A stretch of 44,401 nt of DNA from Arcanobacterium haemolyticum (GCA_021532125.1 JADYUX010000012.1:1-44401), one strand, 5' to 3'. Positions 1 to 9,083 are shown, counted from the first letter of the stretch. A program made the numbers and translations. The notes: generated by a model from the sequence alone, not told the origin.

Positions 1-17
1 GCCAGAGAGGTGTTAAG

Positions 18-140
18 TGCGCCAGAAACGACAGAAGGCATGAAGGCCGGCAGGTGAGGCGAAAGCTGAGTGCGCCAAGAAAGACAAAAGGCATCAGGGC
101 GGATACATGAGGTGAAAGCTGAGTGCGCCAGCATCCACCT
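18..140. repeat. Imperfect tandem repeat, about 52 bp
   Basis: The block beginning GTGCGCCA starts at 18, 70 and 123, giving a period of 52-53 bp. Copies share GTGCGCCA followed by a GACA(G/A)AAGGCAT segment and end in GTGAGGCGAAAGCTGA or GAGGTGAAAGCTGA. The third copy is cut short. The array may start before the window. The GCGCCA-AAGACAAAA-GGCATCAGG part resembles the sequence that follows TGCGCCA in the palindromic repeat near 42.84 kb, so it may belong to the same dispersed family. No coding content is seen. Confidence 0.6.
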
Positions 141-244
141 ACTTCGTCGCCCCACCCGCACACCTCGTCACGCTCCCGCACGTCGTCGCCCCCACCCACG
201 AACCTTGCGAAGAACCCGCACGTCTCGTCGTCGATCGTGGAAGA

Positions 245-1972
245 ATGGAAGGCATGAACGAACGCGCTGGAAAGCCTGCACTCCCCGAGGATCTCATCGA
301 CGTCGATGCCCTCATCTCCGCCTACTACTCCATCGAGCCGGACCCGACGAACCCGGCGCAAGCTGTCGTCTTTGGTACGTCCGGGCATCGAGGCTCGGCG
401 TTCGACGGCGCTTTCAACGAGGCACATATCGCTGCAACTACGCAAGCGATCGTTGAGTACCGCCAGGCGCAAGGATTCGACGGCCCCCTCTTCATTGGCC
501 GCGATACGCACGGTCTCTCCGAGCCGGCGGAGAAAACGGCTGTTGAGGTGCTCGTCGCTAACGGCGTGGATGTGCGCGTCGATTCACGTCACTCATGGAC
601 GCCGACGCCTGCCGTGTCGCTCGCGATTCTCGTCGCTAATGGCGCAGGGACACCGGAGGGCGTTCGCCCTGATGCGGTAGCTGTGGCGAGCAGTGCAGCC
701 ACCGGCGACAATCCGGCTCCTGGCCTCGCGGATGGCATTGTCATCACGCCGTCGCACAACCCACCGCGGGACGGCGGTTTCAAGTACAATCCGCCGACAG
801 GCGGCCCTGCCGACACCGACGCCACTTCCCTGATCGCCGCCCGCGCCAATGAACTTCTGCGCGACGGCTGGAAGAATATCAAGCGCGTGCCTTACGAGGA
901 GGCCCGCCTCAAGGTCACTGGCTTCGACTTCCGTGAGCTTTACGTCGCCTCCCTTGAATCCATGATCGACTTCGATGCCATCCGCGAGGCCGGCGTGCGC
1001 ATCGGTGCTGATCCGATGGGTGGCGCGTCTGCCGAGTATTGGAGCGAGATCGCCTCGCGCTACAACATTGACCTCACGGTGGTGAACCCGCAGGTCGATC
1101 CGCGTTGGCCGTTTATGACCCTCGACTGGGACGGCAAAATCCGCATGGATTGTTCCTCACCGTATGCGATGGCTTCGCTCCGTGAACGCATGACCCCTGG
1201 CGACGATGGCCGGGCTCCCTTCGACATCGCCACCGGTAATGATGCAGATTCGGACCGCCACGGTATTGTCACGCCAGATGCCGGCCTCATGAACCCGAAC
1301 CATTACCTTGCGGTTGCGATCGAGTATTTGTTTACGCACCGCCCGGGCTGGGGTGAGGGTGCTGGCGTCGGTAAGACGCTCGTGTCGTCGTCGCTCATCG
1401 ATCGTGTTGTGGCGGGGATTGGCCGGCAGATCGTCGAGGTCCCGGTGGGCTTCAAGTGGTTTGTTCCTGGCCTGCTCAGCGGCACGCTTGGCTTTGGCGG
1501 CGAGGAATCGGCTGGCGGTTCTTTCCTCCGCAAGGACGGGACCGTGTGGACAACTGATAAAGATGGCCTTGTCATGGACTTGCTCGCTGCGGAGATTCTT
1601 GCTGTTACTGGCAAGACGCCGTCGCAGCTGCACGACGAACAAGTAGCTCGCTTTGGCACCTCGTCGTACGCCCGTATTGATGCTGGGGCGACGAAGCCGG
1701 AGAAAGCGAAGCTCTCGAAGCTTGCTGCCGAGGATGTGACGGCTAGCGAGTTGGCTGGTGAGCCGATCACCGCGAAGCTCGTGGCTGCTCCGGGTAATGG
1801 CGCGGCGATCGGCGGGCTCAAAGTGGTCACGGAGAACGCGTGGTTCGCTGCGCGTCCCTCCGGCACTGAGGACGTCTACAAGATTTACGCTGAGTCCTTT
1901 AAGGGCGACGAACATCTGGCACAGGTACAGGAGTCCGCGAAGGCGCTGGTGGCGCAGGCTCTCGGAAAGTAG
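245..1972 (+). CDS. pgm: Phosphoglucomutase (alpha-D-glucose phosphate-specific)
   Basis: Interconverts glucose-1-phosphate and glucose-6-phosphate, linking glycogen and cell-wall sugar synthesis to glycolysis. All four family signatures are visible: the phosphoserine loop TPSHNPP (Ser170), the metal loop [10 protein letters not shown] (Asp333, 335, 337), the sugar-binding [10 protein letters not shown] and the C-terminal phosphate-binding [12 protein letters not shown]. At 575 aa it is somewhat longer than the roughly 546 aa E. coli Pgm. Much of the excess is an insert of about 20-25 residues (about 136-160, Gly/Ala/Pro rich) just before the catalytic loop. ATG codons at 245 and 254 are both possible; the purine stretch GGAAGA at 239-244 sits better for 254. 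It stands alone upstream of gnd with a gap of about 290 bp. Confidence 0.95.
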   Translation: MEGMNERAGKPALPEDLIDVDALISAYYSIEPDPTNPAQAVVFGTSGHRGSAFDGAFNEAHIAATTQAIVEYRQAQGFDGPLFIGRDTHGLSEPAEKTAVEVLVANGVDVRVDSRHSWTPTPAVSLAILVANGAGTPEGVRPDAVAVASSAATGDNPAPGLADGIVITPSHNPPRDGGFKYNPPTGGPADTDATSLIAARANELLRDGWKNIKRVPYEEARLKVTGFDFRELYVASLESMIDFDAIREAGVRIGADPMGGASAEYWSEIASRYNIDLTVVNPQVDPRWPFMTLDWDGKIRMDCSSPYAMASLRERMTPGDDGRAPFDIATGNDADSDRHGIVTPDAGLMNPNHYLAVAIEYLFTHRPGWGEGAGVGKTLVSSSLIDRVVAGIGRQIVEVPVGFKWFVPGLLSGTLGFGGEESAGGSFLRKDGTVWTTDKDGLVMDLLAAEILAVTGKTPSQLHDEQVARFGTSSYARIDAGATKPEKAKLSKLAAEDVTASELAGEPITAKLVAAPGNGAAIGGLKVVTENAWFAARPSGTEDVYKIYAESFKGDEHLAQVQESAKALVAQALGK

Positions 1973-2263
1973 CCGGGCAACGTCGTCGCCCCGCCTGCGC
2001 TGTCCGCCCGTCGCGTACCTTGGCCCACAACAGGCGCGGACACTTTCACCGCGAAGCAAAGCACAGTAGATTTTCATGTGGATGCCTGCTTTCCCAGCCT
2101 GCACCCGATTCCAAGGATGCATCCGAGGGATTCCGACATACATCACGTGACATCTTGTTGACGGAAGATGTCGTCGGCGTCGGCGCTGTAGCAAATCGTC
2201 ACCGCAGCGCCCGCACAGTGTGCCGCTCACTCGCATGGGCGGTGCCGCAGAAAAGGAGTAAAG

Positions 2264-3721
2264 ATGACCATCCCCGCACCGGCTAAGGGAGTCGCCGACA
2301 TCGGCGTAACCGGCATGGCTGTCATGGGTTCCAACCTGGCACGAAACCTCGCTCACAAGGGATTCAAAGTTGCCATCCACAACCGCACTGCCGCTAAGAC
2401 CGAAGCTGTCATGTCAGCTCACGGCGACGAGGGCGAGTTTTACCCCTCGGAGTCGATGGCTGATTTCGTGAACTCGCTGTCTGTCCCACGTGTCGCCATC
2501 ATCATGGTGAAGGCCGGTGCCCCAACGGACGCGGTCATTAATGAACTTGCGGACCTCATGGAACCTGGCGACATCATCGTCGATTGCGGCAACGCTAACT
2601 ACCACGACACTCGTCGTCGCGAAGAAGCCATCCGCGCACGTGGGCTTCACTTCGTCGGCGCCGGCGTTTCCGGTGGTGAGGAAGGCGCACTCAAGGGCCC
2701 GTCGATCATGCCGGGTGGAACCACGGAATCTTACGATCGCCTCGGCCCGATGTTTGAGAAGATTTCCGCGCACGTGGACGGCGTACCGTGCTGCACGCAT
2801 GTCGGCCCTGACGGCGCCGGCCACTTCGTCAAGATGGTCCACAACGGCATCGAATACGCAGACATGCAGCTCATCGCCGAAGCCTACGACCTCATGCGGA
2901 AGGCCCTCGGGATGACCGCCCCGGAGATCGGCAAGGTATTCGAGGAGTGGAACAAGACGGAGCTCAACTCCTACCTCATTGAGATCACTGCCGAGGTTCT
3001 CCAGCACATCGACCCAGATTCCGGCAAGCCGCTCGTCGACGTGATCCTCGACCGCGCTGCCCAGAAGGGCACCGGCGCGTGGACCGTGCAGAATGCCGCC
3101 GAGATGGGTATTCCTGTCACCGGTATTGCCGAGGCAACGTTTGCCCGTTCACTTTCCGGTTCCGTTGCCCAGCGTGAGGCTGCGCAGAAGACTCTCGTTG
3201 CGAACACCGTGGACACGCCCACCGACAACCGCGAAGCCTTCGTCGAGGCCATCCGCCAGGCGCTTTACGCCTCGAAGATGGTGGCATACTCGCAAGGTTT
3301 CGAGCTCATCCGCCAGGCCTCCGAGGATTACGGCTGGAATGTGGACATGGGAGCAATGGCTCGCATCTGGCGCGGCGGCTGCATCATCCGCGCCGTGTTC
3401 CTCAACCGCATCACGGAAGCTTTCGAGCGCGACCCGCAGCTCCCTCTCCTCCTCTCGGACCCGTACTTCGCGCAGGAGAGTGCGAAGGCTGTGCAGTCGT
3501 GGCGTTGGGTGGTGTCCTACGCGGCGCTTAACGGTATTCCGGTTCCGGCGTTTGGCTCGTCGCTCTCCTACTACGACGGCGTGCGTTCCGAGCAGCTCCC
3601 CGCGAACCTCATCCAGGGTCAGCGCGACTTCTTTGGCGCACACACTTACCTGCGCAACGACAAGCCCGGCGTCTTCCACACCCTGTGGAGCGGCGATCGT
3701 TCGCAGGAGCAGCAGAGCTAA
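2264..3721 (+). CDS. gnd: 6-phosphogluconate dehydrogenase, decarboxylating
   Basis: Oxidative decarboxylation of 6-phosphogluconate to ribulose-5-phosphate with NADP+, a pentose phosphate pathway step in the cytoplasm. The 485 aa length is normal for the long NADP-dependent form. An N-terminal Rossmann motif (IGVTGMAVMGSNLARNLA) and the family signature DRAAQKGTGAWTVQNA are present; GVSGGEEGALKGPSIMPGG is the substrate-binding loop. The start is fixed by AAGGAG at 2253-2258, 5 nt before the ATG. A hairpin terminator follows the stop. In Streptomyces gnd lies next to dnaN, which fits the origin-proximal markers in this window, but dnaN itself is not here. Confidence 0.97.
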   Translation: MTIPAPAKGVADIGVTGMAVMGSNLARNLAHKGFKVAIHNRTAAKTEAVMSAHGDEGEFYPSESMADFVNSLSVPRVAIIMVKAGAPTDAVINELADLMEPGDIIVDCGNANYHDTRRREEAIRARGLHFVGAGVSGGEEGALKGPSIMPGGTTESYDRLGPMFEKISAHVDGVPCCTHVGPDGAGHFVKMVHNGIEYADMQLIAEAYDLMRKALGMTAPEIGKVFEEWNKTELNSYLIEITAEVLQHIDPDSGKPLVDVILDRAAQKGTGAWTVQNAAEMGIPVTGIAEATFARSLSGSVAQREAAQKTLVANTVDTPTDNREAFVEAIRQALYASKMVAYSQGFELIRQASEDYGWNVDMGAMARIWRGGCIIRAVFLNRITEAFERDPQLPLLLSDPYFAQESAKAVQSWRWVVSYAALNGIPVPAFGSSLSYYDGVRSEQLPANLIQGQRDFFGAHTYLRNDKPGVFHTLWSGDRSQEQQS

Positions 3722-3751
3722 GATTCAGCATTTGCTCGTCTCCTCGTAAAT

Positions 3752-3806
3752 AAACTCGGCTCGGTTAATCCTTGTTACGACAAGGACTAACCGGGTCGAG
3801 CTTTTA
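3752..3806 (+). terminator. Rho-independent terminator after gnd
   Basis: Long imperfect stem: AAACTCGGCTCGGTTAATCC on the left pairs with GGACTAACCGGGTCGAGCTT on the right, with a short loop centred near 3777, followed by CTTTTAT. It lies 30 bp after the gnd stop codon. Confidence 0.85.
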
Positions 3807-3909
3807 TATGGGCTGGATTTTTATGGGCTGGATTCTTGGAACGACGACGATCGTCGCCACATTTCCGCATATCGCCTTGTTTCTTCACCATTTGAGCCGC
3901 TACCAATCA

Positions 3910-4050
3910 TCACGTCTTTCCATACTGACAAGATTGAGACGCTCATAGATACTCGGAGATCGTCACGGACGATACTCCATCCGCGTCACGGATCAATGGC
4001 GAATTGTGTTTGCATGGACGAAAGAGGGGGCAGACGATGTCGTCGTTGAT
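3910..4050 (+). pseudogene. Decayed HigB-type (RelE superfamily) toxin
   Basis: From 3955 the reading frame gives GDRHGRYSIRVTDQWRIVFA and then a WTKEGADDVVVD-like tail, the conserved C-terminal half of HigB toxins (usual form GDRxGQYSIRxNDQWRICFxW...DVEIVDYH). The preceding piece KIETL (3930-3944) fits the conserved leucine/alanine stretch just upstream, but it is out of frame by about 10 extra bases. No start codon or N-terminal half is recognisable, and the terminal Tyr-His is replaced. HigB toxins are ribosome-dependent mRNA endonucleases; this copy cannot be functional. Confidence 0.7.
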
Positions 4051-4315
4051 TCCACTCCCCCGGCATCATTTGCGTGCGGAATTTCTTGACCCCAACGAGA
4101 TTTCCTAGCATCAGCTCGCTACAGCAATAGGAGTGAGTGAAGGGCAGATTTCTCGTGTCCTCTCGGGGCAACGCCCAATTTCTGCTGACCTTTCAGTGCG
4201 GCTAGGCATGTGCATGTCGCCCAGCCATTTCTCTCATCCCCAAAATCTCTACGACACGCGGTTAGCTCACGCGAAACTCGCCGGGACTAAGATCGAGCCT
4301 TTCGCTGCCGCATAA
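4049..4315 (+). pseudogene. Decayed HigA-type (XRE family) antitoxin
   Basis: Frame starting near 4049 reads PRHHLRAEFLDPNEIS, then TAG (4106-4108), then HQLATAIGVSEGQISRVLSG and RPISADLSVRLG. This matches the HigA/VapI pattern (HPGEILREEFLxP...LSxxxLAxAIGVxxxRISxIxxGxRxIxADTALRLG). Besides the internal stop, the part after SVRLG lacks a few residues relative to the usual RFFGTSPEFW segment and ends in a short tail at 4315. It follows the toxin relic in the normal higB-higA order. A 60-residue peptide starting at the GTG at 4133 is open but would lack the first helices of the HTH domain. Confidence 0.75.
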
Positions 4316-4436
4316 GTCCTGTTCGCAGGGCTGCATCCAGGCCGCGTCTACACCGCGTCCATATTCGCGCTACATCGCACCTCTCTTCAGCGCATTGCAC
4401 ATGCTGCCCCGCAGCGCATCGGACAGGTCAAGCCGC

Positions 4437-4448
4437 TAGGCTATCTAT
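4437..4448 (+). promoter_or_regulatory. -10 element of a putative leaderless transcript
   Basis: TAGGCT at 4437-4442 is followed by exactly 6 nt and then the GTG start codon at 4449. No Shine-Dalgarno is present, so transcription would start at or next to the start codon. No convincing -35 hexamer is seen. Confidence 0.45.
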
Positions 4449-5609
4449 GTGGCACTTGCTGACATCGCACGAGCACTCGAGAATTCGCTGAACAAACGCG
4501 GGATCGTCCGCCAACGCGAACGCGGCTGGCTCCCCCAAATCCTGCCGTACACCGGCTACGGATCGACGTCGCGGCTGCACGTCCTTGCGCGCGCAGTCAT
4601 GGCACCCCCAAACGCAGACGAACCTTTCACCTTTAAGTTCCTGCCGCATGCTGACTCCGCCCACCCCATCACTCGACCCGTCGCACAGCTTCTCGACATG
4701 CGCGGAAAAGCAGCAGACGCCGTCGACGACTTCGTCGAAATCGCCGCCGAAACCGCAGGAAAAGCCCAACGTGGATGGCGCCAATTCTTCACCACACAAG
4801 TCGGCAACCTCCCCGTGACCGTCCGAATCGCAGGCCAAGAAATCCAGACCCGCACCGATTCCAACGGCTATATCGACGTCATGGTCACCGACCACAACCT
4901 CACCCCCGGATGGCACAAAGCAGAAATCATCCCCGCAGCAGGAAAAGCAGTCGAGGCGCCGATCGTCGTCGTCGACCCACAAACACAACTCGGAGTCGTC
5001 TCCGACATCGACGACACCATCGTCATCACCTGGCTCCCCCGCATGTTCATCGCAGCGTGGAACGCATTTTTCCTCCGCACGGATGCCCGCCAACCCGTCC
5101 CAGGAATGTCCGAATTCTTCAGCGATCTGCTCGAAGGAAACCCCACCGCGCCAGTCTTTTACCTCTCCACCGGCGCATGGAACACCCTTCCAGCTATGCA
5201 AGCGTTCATCCAAGGCAACCGGTTGCCCATCGGCCCACTCCTCATGACCGACTGGGGTCCCACCCCCACCGGCCTCTTCCGCTCCGGGCAGGAACACAAA
5301 CGCATGCAGCTACGCAACCTCATCATCACCTTCCCGGGGATCAAATGGGTACTCGTCGGCGACGACGGCCAGCACGACCCGATCATTTACGACGAGCTTG
5401 CCCGCGAACACCCGTCCAACGTGCGCGCGATCGCACTGCGGCAGCTCAACCCCGTGGAGCAGGTGCTCTCTAACGGCATGGCCTCCACCTTCGAAGCCTT
5501 GCACCCCATGCTGCCCACACGCCCAGAATCCATCCCCCTCATCGAAGGCCGCGACGGGTTCGAACTGTTGGCACGTCTCCGAGGCCTGAAGAAGCGCGGG
5601 AAGTTTTAA
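4449..5609 (+). CDS. App1 / DUF2183 family phosphatase-like protein
   Basis: 386 aa, resembling bacterial proteins with the catalytic domain of yeast App1 phosphatidate phosphatase (HAD-like). The key motif is DIDDT at residues 186-190 (VVSDIDDTIVITWLP), the DxDxT nucleophile motif. Downstream, FYLSTGAWN and WVLVGDDGQHDP match the second and third conserved blocks. The N-terminal half (about 20-170) is a beta-rich region that includes a TDSNGYIDV-type segment. No signal peptide or membrane segment is visible. The GTG start is chosen because it sits 6 nt after a -10-like TAGGCT; there is no ribosome binding site. Substrate in bacteria is not known from sequence. It converges with the TRIC-type gene and ends in a strong hairpin. 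Confidence 0.85.
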   Translation: MALADIARALENSLNKRGIVRQRERGWLPQILPYTGYGSTSRLHVLARAVMAPPNADEPFTFKFLPHADSAHPITRPVAQLLDMRGKAADAVDDFVEIAAETAGKAQRGWRQFFTTQVGNLPVTVRIAGQEIQTRTDSNGYIDVMVTDHNLTPGWHKAEIIPAAGKAVEAPIVVVDPQTQLGVVSDIDDTIVITWLPRMFIAAWNAFFLRTDARQPVPGMSEFFSDLLEGNPTAPVFYLSTGAWNTLPAMQAFIQGNRLPIGPLLMTDWGPTPTGLFRSGQEHKRMQLRNLIITFPGIKWVLVGDDGQHDPIIYDELAREHPSNVRAIALRQLNPVEQVLSNGMASTFEALHPMLPTRPESIPLIEGRDGFELLARLRGLKKRGKF

Positions 5610-5625
5610 GGGTAGAGGAGTTTAG

Positions 5626-5695
5626 GGTGCGGCAATAAGGCGCATCTCGCGGCGCACGTGGCGCGGCGCCGCGATGGGACCGCACCTAGTTTTTC
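5626..5695 (+). terminator. Nested hairpin terminator after the App1-like gene
   Basis: Outer stem GGTGCGG (5626-5632) with CCGCACC (5680-5686), inner GC-rich stem around CGCGGCGC / GCGCCGCG, then TAGTTTTTCG. It overlaps the end of the converging TRIC-type gene. Confidence 0.75.
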
Positions 5696-6894
5696 GTTCG
5701 TTTGATCTCGCGAGCGCGGGCACGGAGCTGTTTATTCGCGTGTTTGTCGTCGTTGTCGACGACGAGCGTGCCCTCGGAGGTGGGTTCGTCGCCGGCACTG
5801 TCACTTGACTCCATAGATCTTGCCTCCATAGATCCCGCCGCGCCTGTCGCGTTGGACGACGTTTCGTTTCCCGTGCCGGATGCTATGCCTCGGCCGTCAG
5901 GGGTATGGCTGTCGCCAGCAGCGGCCTGCACGGAAGCAGCGGCACCTTCGGCTGCGGCTTGAGCGGAGGCGGCGGCCGCGCCTTGGGAGATTCCTGCTGC
6001 GGCAGCCGCGCCTCGGGCCATGCCCGCAGCTCCCTGAGCAACTCCGGCTGCGCGCGCGGCAGCTTCGGCAGCATTTTTGGCGGCTTGAGCTGCAGCAACA
6101 GCTTGGTCTACATGGTGTTCGTCGCTATGGTGGCTGTGTTCCTCAATCCGGTCGATGCCGAGTGAACTTCCTACGCCACGCGGAATTGCGCGTTTCTTCG
6201 CTGATTCGCGGGCTTCCATATATTCGGCGAAGCTCATGCGAACTTTGCCGTAGGCATCGGTCAGGGGGTAACGCTTGTGTTGCGGTAGGCGCCATTTGTA
6301 CCAGCGTGCTGCGATGCAGATTCCGCCGCCGAGAAGTGCCGACGAAAGGGTCGCAACCGTCGGATAGCCCATTTTCCACAGGACGATGCACGGGAGCGTG
6401 CCGAGTAGTGAGGCGGTCGCGTAGAGCGTATTGCCTCCGAAAACGGCGGGCACCCGCCCAACGGCGACATCGCGAATTGCGCCTCCGCCAACAGCTGTGA
6501 TGACGCCGAGCATCATAGCCGGGAGTACCCCAAGACCAGCGGATAGGGCTTTCACTGTGCCAACGGCTGACCACGCACCAATAACAAAGGCGTCCGACAC
6601 GATGAAAAATCGGTTCCACCATTTGCCTGTCATGCGCAGAAGGAAGGCAATGATGGCGCCTGAGAGCGCGGCAGCGAGGTAGTACGGGTCGGTGAGGGCA
6701 ACGGGGAAGCCCTGCTGAAGAAGCACGTCGCGCAACATTCCGCCGCCGAGTGCAGCCATGACAGCGAGGGCAAAGAACCCGATGATGTCGAAGTGTTTTT
6801 CTCGCGCGACCATCCCTCCGAGGATGCCAGATACAAAGACGCCACAGACGTCGAGAAACCTTATGACATCAGGGAAAATCTCCGCGAGTTGCAC
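5686..6894 (-). CDS. TRIC/UPF0126-type cation channel protein with Ala-rich tail
   Basis: The first 215 residues match the prokaryotic trimeric intracellular cation (TRIC, formerly UPF0126/YicG) family: seven hydrophobic segments with the two internally repeated glycine-rich motifs ALGGGMLRDVLL and AVGGGAIRDVAVG. The rest (about 230-402) is an unusual cytoplasmic extension: an Ala/Gln-rich heptad-like stretch (AAQAAKNAAEAAARAAG and on), then a Ser/Asp-rich region and a basic end. Homologues are usually little more than 200 aa, so the tail nearly doubles the protein. The GTG start lies 2 nt after the stop of the YtxH-like gene. TAGAAT (6902-6907) is 7 nt before that GTG, so an internal leaderless start is possible besides coupling. 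Confidence 0.85.
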   Translation of the reverse strand: MQLAEIFPDVIRFLDVCGVFVSGILGGMVAREKHFDIIGFFALAVMAALGGGMLRDVLLQQGFPVALTDPYYLAAALSGAIIAFLLRMTGKWWNRFFIVSDAFVIGAWSAVGTVKALSAGLGVLPAMMLGVITAVGGGAIRDVAVGRVPAVFGGNTLYATASLLGTLPCIVLWKMGYPTVATLSSALLGGGICIAARWYKWRLPQHKRYPLTDAYGKVRMSFAEYMEARESAKKRAIPRGVGSSLGIDRIEEHSHHSDEHHVDQAVAAAQAAKNAAEAAARAAGVAQGAAGMARGAAAAAGISQGAAAASAQAAAEGAAASVQAAAGDSHTPDGRGIASGTGNETSSNATGAAGSMEARSMESSDSAGDEPTSEGTLVVDNDDKHANKQLRARAREIKRTKN

Positions 6895-6896
6895 AG

Positions 6897-7157
6897 CTAA
6901 AATTCTACGGGGTTAACACGTAGTGGAGTGTTCTCGTTCTCCTCGCGGACATTCTTCACCGTGTCCGAAACCTTTGCCTTCGCTTCCCGGAAAGCGGCCG
7001 ATGCCGCCTCCTGCGCTTTATCAGTAGCTGACTGCACCGGGCCAGATTCGCGAATCTTCTTGGCGACTTTCGCGATTTGCTCGTAGCGTTCACGGCCCGC
7101 ACGTGCACCGAGAACATAGCCGACAAACCCTGCTAATAACACCGTTTTCTTGCTCAT
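6897..7157 (-). CDS. Small YtxH-like membrane protein
   Basis: 86 aa. It starts MSKKTVLLAGFVGYVLGARA, a single hydrophobic segment with the GYVLGARAGRERYEQI motif common in small actinobacterial YtxH-domain proteins, followed by a charged amphipathic helix (about 30-75). The ATG at 7157 is chosen because GGAGG lies 5 nt upstream (7163-7167); the frame is open further upstream but without a ribosome binding site. It is immediately upstream of the TRIC-type gene and likely co-transcribed with it. Function is unknown; related proteins are linked to envelope stress. Confidence 0.8.
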   Translation of the reverse strand: MSKKTVLLAGFVGYVLGARAGRERYEQIAKVAKKIRESGPVQSATDKAQEAASAAFREAKAKVSDTVKNVREENENTPLRVNPVEF

Positions 7158-7293
7158 GGGAACCTCCAGTACATCCGTTGTGCTGTCTCCAACGGTAGCG
7201 CATTGCAGCGACAATCGGCGCGCAGTTTTTCGCACAACGAAGCCTCACTGCAGCAGCCGCCTTGACACCTGCCGTGCCGGCACCTCCTGGAGG

Positions 7294-8352
7294 TCAGTTT
7301 GTGGGGGTGAGCCTGACGATAACACCGCGGTGATCGGATTTTCCGGCGTCGACGATCGCAGCATCGCTACCTTCGTATCCGTTGGGTGCCATGACGCGGT
7401 CGATGGGCGAACCAAACCACCATGGCAACGATGTTGTCCATGTGCCGACAGCTCCGCTGCCCGCCTGGGCGAGGGCGTCTTTGCAGGTAGAGCCCATGTG
7501 TAGCGCTTGTTCGTGGTCGGCGGTGGAGTTGAAGTCCCCGGCAATAACGGCGTTCGGGTATGCCTCGCAGAGCGAGTAGGCGCCTCGAATGTTGTCACGC
7601 CATGCGGTTGTGTCGAGGTTCGATGGGGCGATGGGGTGAATGGCGACGAAGTCTGGCCCTGCTCCGGTTGCGCTGGTCACGCGAATTGCGGTGCGCGAAA
7701 GGCTGCCTTGTTCGAAGTTGATGTCGGCGCTGATGTATTCGCCGAGTGCGTCGGAGACGAGCATGACGGTGGAATCGTAGTCGGCGTCCGTTGCGGGAGT
7801 GCGGGTGTCGAAGCGTTGAAAGTCGAGGCCGCGTGCGGCGAGCTCGGCCTGGAGTTCTTTACCGGATGCCGTTGATGTTTCTGGAAGGGTGACAACGTCG
7901 ACGCCGTTTTCCTCGACGAGGTTGGCGAGTGCTTCGGCAGTGACTTCTCCGCCGCGAGTGTTGTACTGCAGCACGGTGATTGAGCCGTCGCCGGTGGCAA
8001 CTTGTGTGATACCGCGGTCGGTGCCGAGTGCACTTTTCACTGTGATTCCTCGGCTCAGCATCGTGACGGCATGGAGGCCCGAAGTGGCGAGGAGGACGAG
8101 CGCAAGCGTCAGGGCGATCCGTCCACGCCCAAGTAGGCTTCGGCGTATTCCTGCGACGACGAGGAAGAAGACGGCGGCGGCACCACATACGACGACGAGC
8201 CATCCACGCAATGCGAGGATTTGGGCTAACGGCCCGTAGAGGGTGTAGGGAGCGAGAGCCGGGATGAGGTCGGGCTTGATTGTGAGCACGGCGAACGCAC
8301 CAATGACGAGGGCTAGGAGGCCCCAGATCACTTTCATCGGTGTTATGTTCAC
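7294..8352 (-). CDS. Membrane-anchored endonuclease/exonuclease/phosphatase family protein
   Basis: 352 aa. Three hydrophobic segments fill the first 110 residues, then an extracytoplasmic EEP domain: VLQYNTRGG (metal/nucleophile Asn), VVTLPETS (Glu), AIHPIAP (His), VIAGDFNST (Asp/Asn pair) and the terminal SDHRGVIVRL (Asp-His catalytic pair). This architecture is common in Actinobacteria and is often annotated only by fold; substrates of relatives include phosphodiesters of nucleic acids, lipids and inositol phosphates. GTG at 8352 is preferred over ATG at 8337 because GAGGAGG is 5 nt upstream. Confidence 0.85.
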   Translation of the reverse strand: MNITPMKVIWGLLALVIGAFAVLTIKPDLIPALAPYTLYGPLAQILALRGWLVVVCGAAAVFFLVVAGIRRSLLGRGRIALTLALVLLATSGLHAVTMLSRGITVKSALGTDRGITQVATGDGSITVLQYNTRGGEVTAEALANLVEENGVDVVTLPETSTASGKELQAELAARGLDFQRFDTRTPATDADYDSTVMLVSDALGEYISADINFEQGSLSRTAIRVTSATGAGPDFVAIHPIAPSNLDTTAWRDNIRGAYSLCEAYPNAVIAGDFNSTADHEQALHMGSTCKDALAQAGSGAVGTWTTSLPWWFGSPIDRVMAPNGYEGSDAAIVDAGKSDHRGVIVRLTPTN

Positions 8353-8586
8353 GCGTTCCTCCTCAAATGTTCTTTGTTTGCTCGGATGCTTAACGCTGCC
8401 GGGGAGCTACCCTGGCGCTTGGTAGTTCGTCTGGCGTTACTTGCGGTTAGTAACCGGCGCACAGATCCCCATTGTGCCCGACAAGATTGGGAGAAACCTG
8501 ATGCGTCCTGGTGTGCCCTACCCGCCGTGGGATTAACCACGAACCTCCTTCGGATCGACCACGCATAGCCGCGCTAATTGCGGTCG

Positions 8587-8602
8587 TGTTCCACGTGAAA
8601 CG
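8587..8602. promoter_or_regulatory. parS: parS centromere-like site (ParB binding)
   Basis: TGTTCCACGTGAAACG. The inner 14 bp GTTCCACGTGAAAC (8588-8601) is the exact reverse complement of GTTTCACGTGGAAC, the parS sequence known from Streptomyces. ParB binds such sites near the replication origin. Confidence 0.8.
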
Positions 8603-8710
8603 ACGAGCACCTCCACAATCACTGCCCTCATGCGGTATCTGCTTTACTCTGGGCGTGTTGTGCGCCGAGATATGTTTCTTCAGCATCTTCGTCGCCAACA
8701 CGTGACCCAC

Positions 8711-8773
8711 TGTGGATAAATCCCACAATCTCTTGACCAGCATATTCGCGCGCCTGATCGCGGGTTATCCACA
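8711..8773. promoter_or_regulatory. Pair of perfect DnaA boxes
   Basis: TTATCCACA on the minus strand at 8711-8719 and on the plus strand at 8765-8773. The second lies exactly 50 nt before the conserved CAGGCT(T/C)CTTCAAGC block of small-peptide copy 1. Confidence 0.75.
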
Positions 8774-8896
8774 GTTTCGACTTCCTGTCAGCGAAACAAA
8801 TTGGCAGTCGCGTATGATCCGGTCAGGCTTCTTCAAGCTGAACCACACCTTCCACACGATAAGTCAGGTGTCGAGTTCAGGGAAGGAGGTGGGATC

Positions 8897-9040
8897 TTGT
8901 CCAAGAAACGTAAGAAACGGAAGGACGAGATGGCTGAGATTGCCTGGTTCGCACGGAAGCTAGCCACTATCGCGCGAACCCAAGCAATAACTTCAGTCAT
9001 CATGGCTTCAATAACGCTGATTGCGCTACTGAAGCTATGA
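8897..9040 (+). CDS. Small basic membrane peptide, copy 1
   Basis: 47 aa, starting with TTG (LSKKRKKRKDEMAEI). AAGGAGGTG at 8883-8891 is a near-perfect ribosome binding site whose position is the same as in copy 2, where the start is ATG; this sets the start. Layout: Lys/Arg-rich N-terminus, an amphipathic segment (WFARKLATIARTQA) and a C-terminal hydrophobic helix (VIMASITLIALL) ending in Lys-Leu. I do not recognise the family. Size, charge and topology, the tandem duplication and a possible antisense promoter downstream recall type I toxin loci, but this is inference. Confidence 0.6.
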   Translation: MSKKRKKRKDEMAEIAWFARKLATIARTQAITSVIMASITLIALLKL

Positions 9041-9082
9041 CCCACGGCGAGTCGCTGGGACCAACCCCCGGCGGCTCGCCCC
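9041..9082 (+). terminator. Hairpin after small-peptide copy 1
   Basis: GCGAGTCGCTGGG pairs, with some G-U pairs, with CCCCGGCGGCTCGC (loop near 9061), followed by CCCTATTCT. There is no strong U tract, so it may be a terminator or a stability/antisense structure. The same hairpin recurs after copy 2. Confidence 0.45.
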
Positions 9083-9083
9083 T

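Larger units (their letters stand above)
8353..8896. other. Intergenic region with parS and two DnaA boxes
   Basis: About 540 bp without a supported gene. It contains one parS sequence, two perfect TTATCCACA boxes and the leader of the first small-peptide copy. Short open frames here have no ribosome binding site or recognisable product. Confidence 0.6.

Noticed and set aside
1157-2380. 407-residue open frame on the minus strand
   Set aside because: It lies opposite pgm and gnd; composition is that of an antisense shadow and there is no ribosome binding site or domain.
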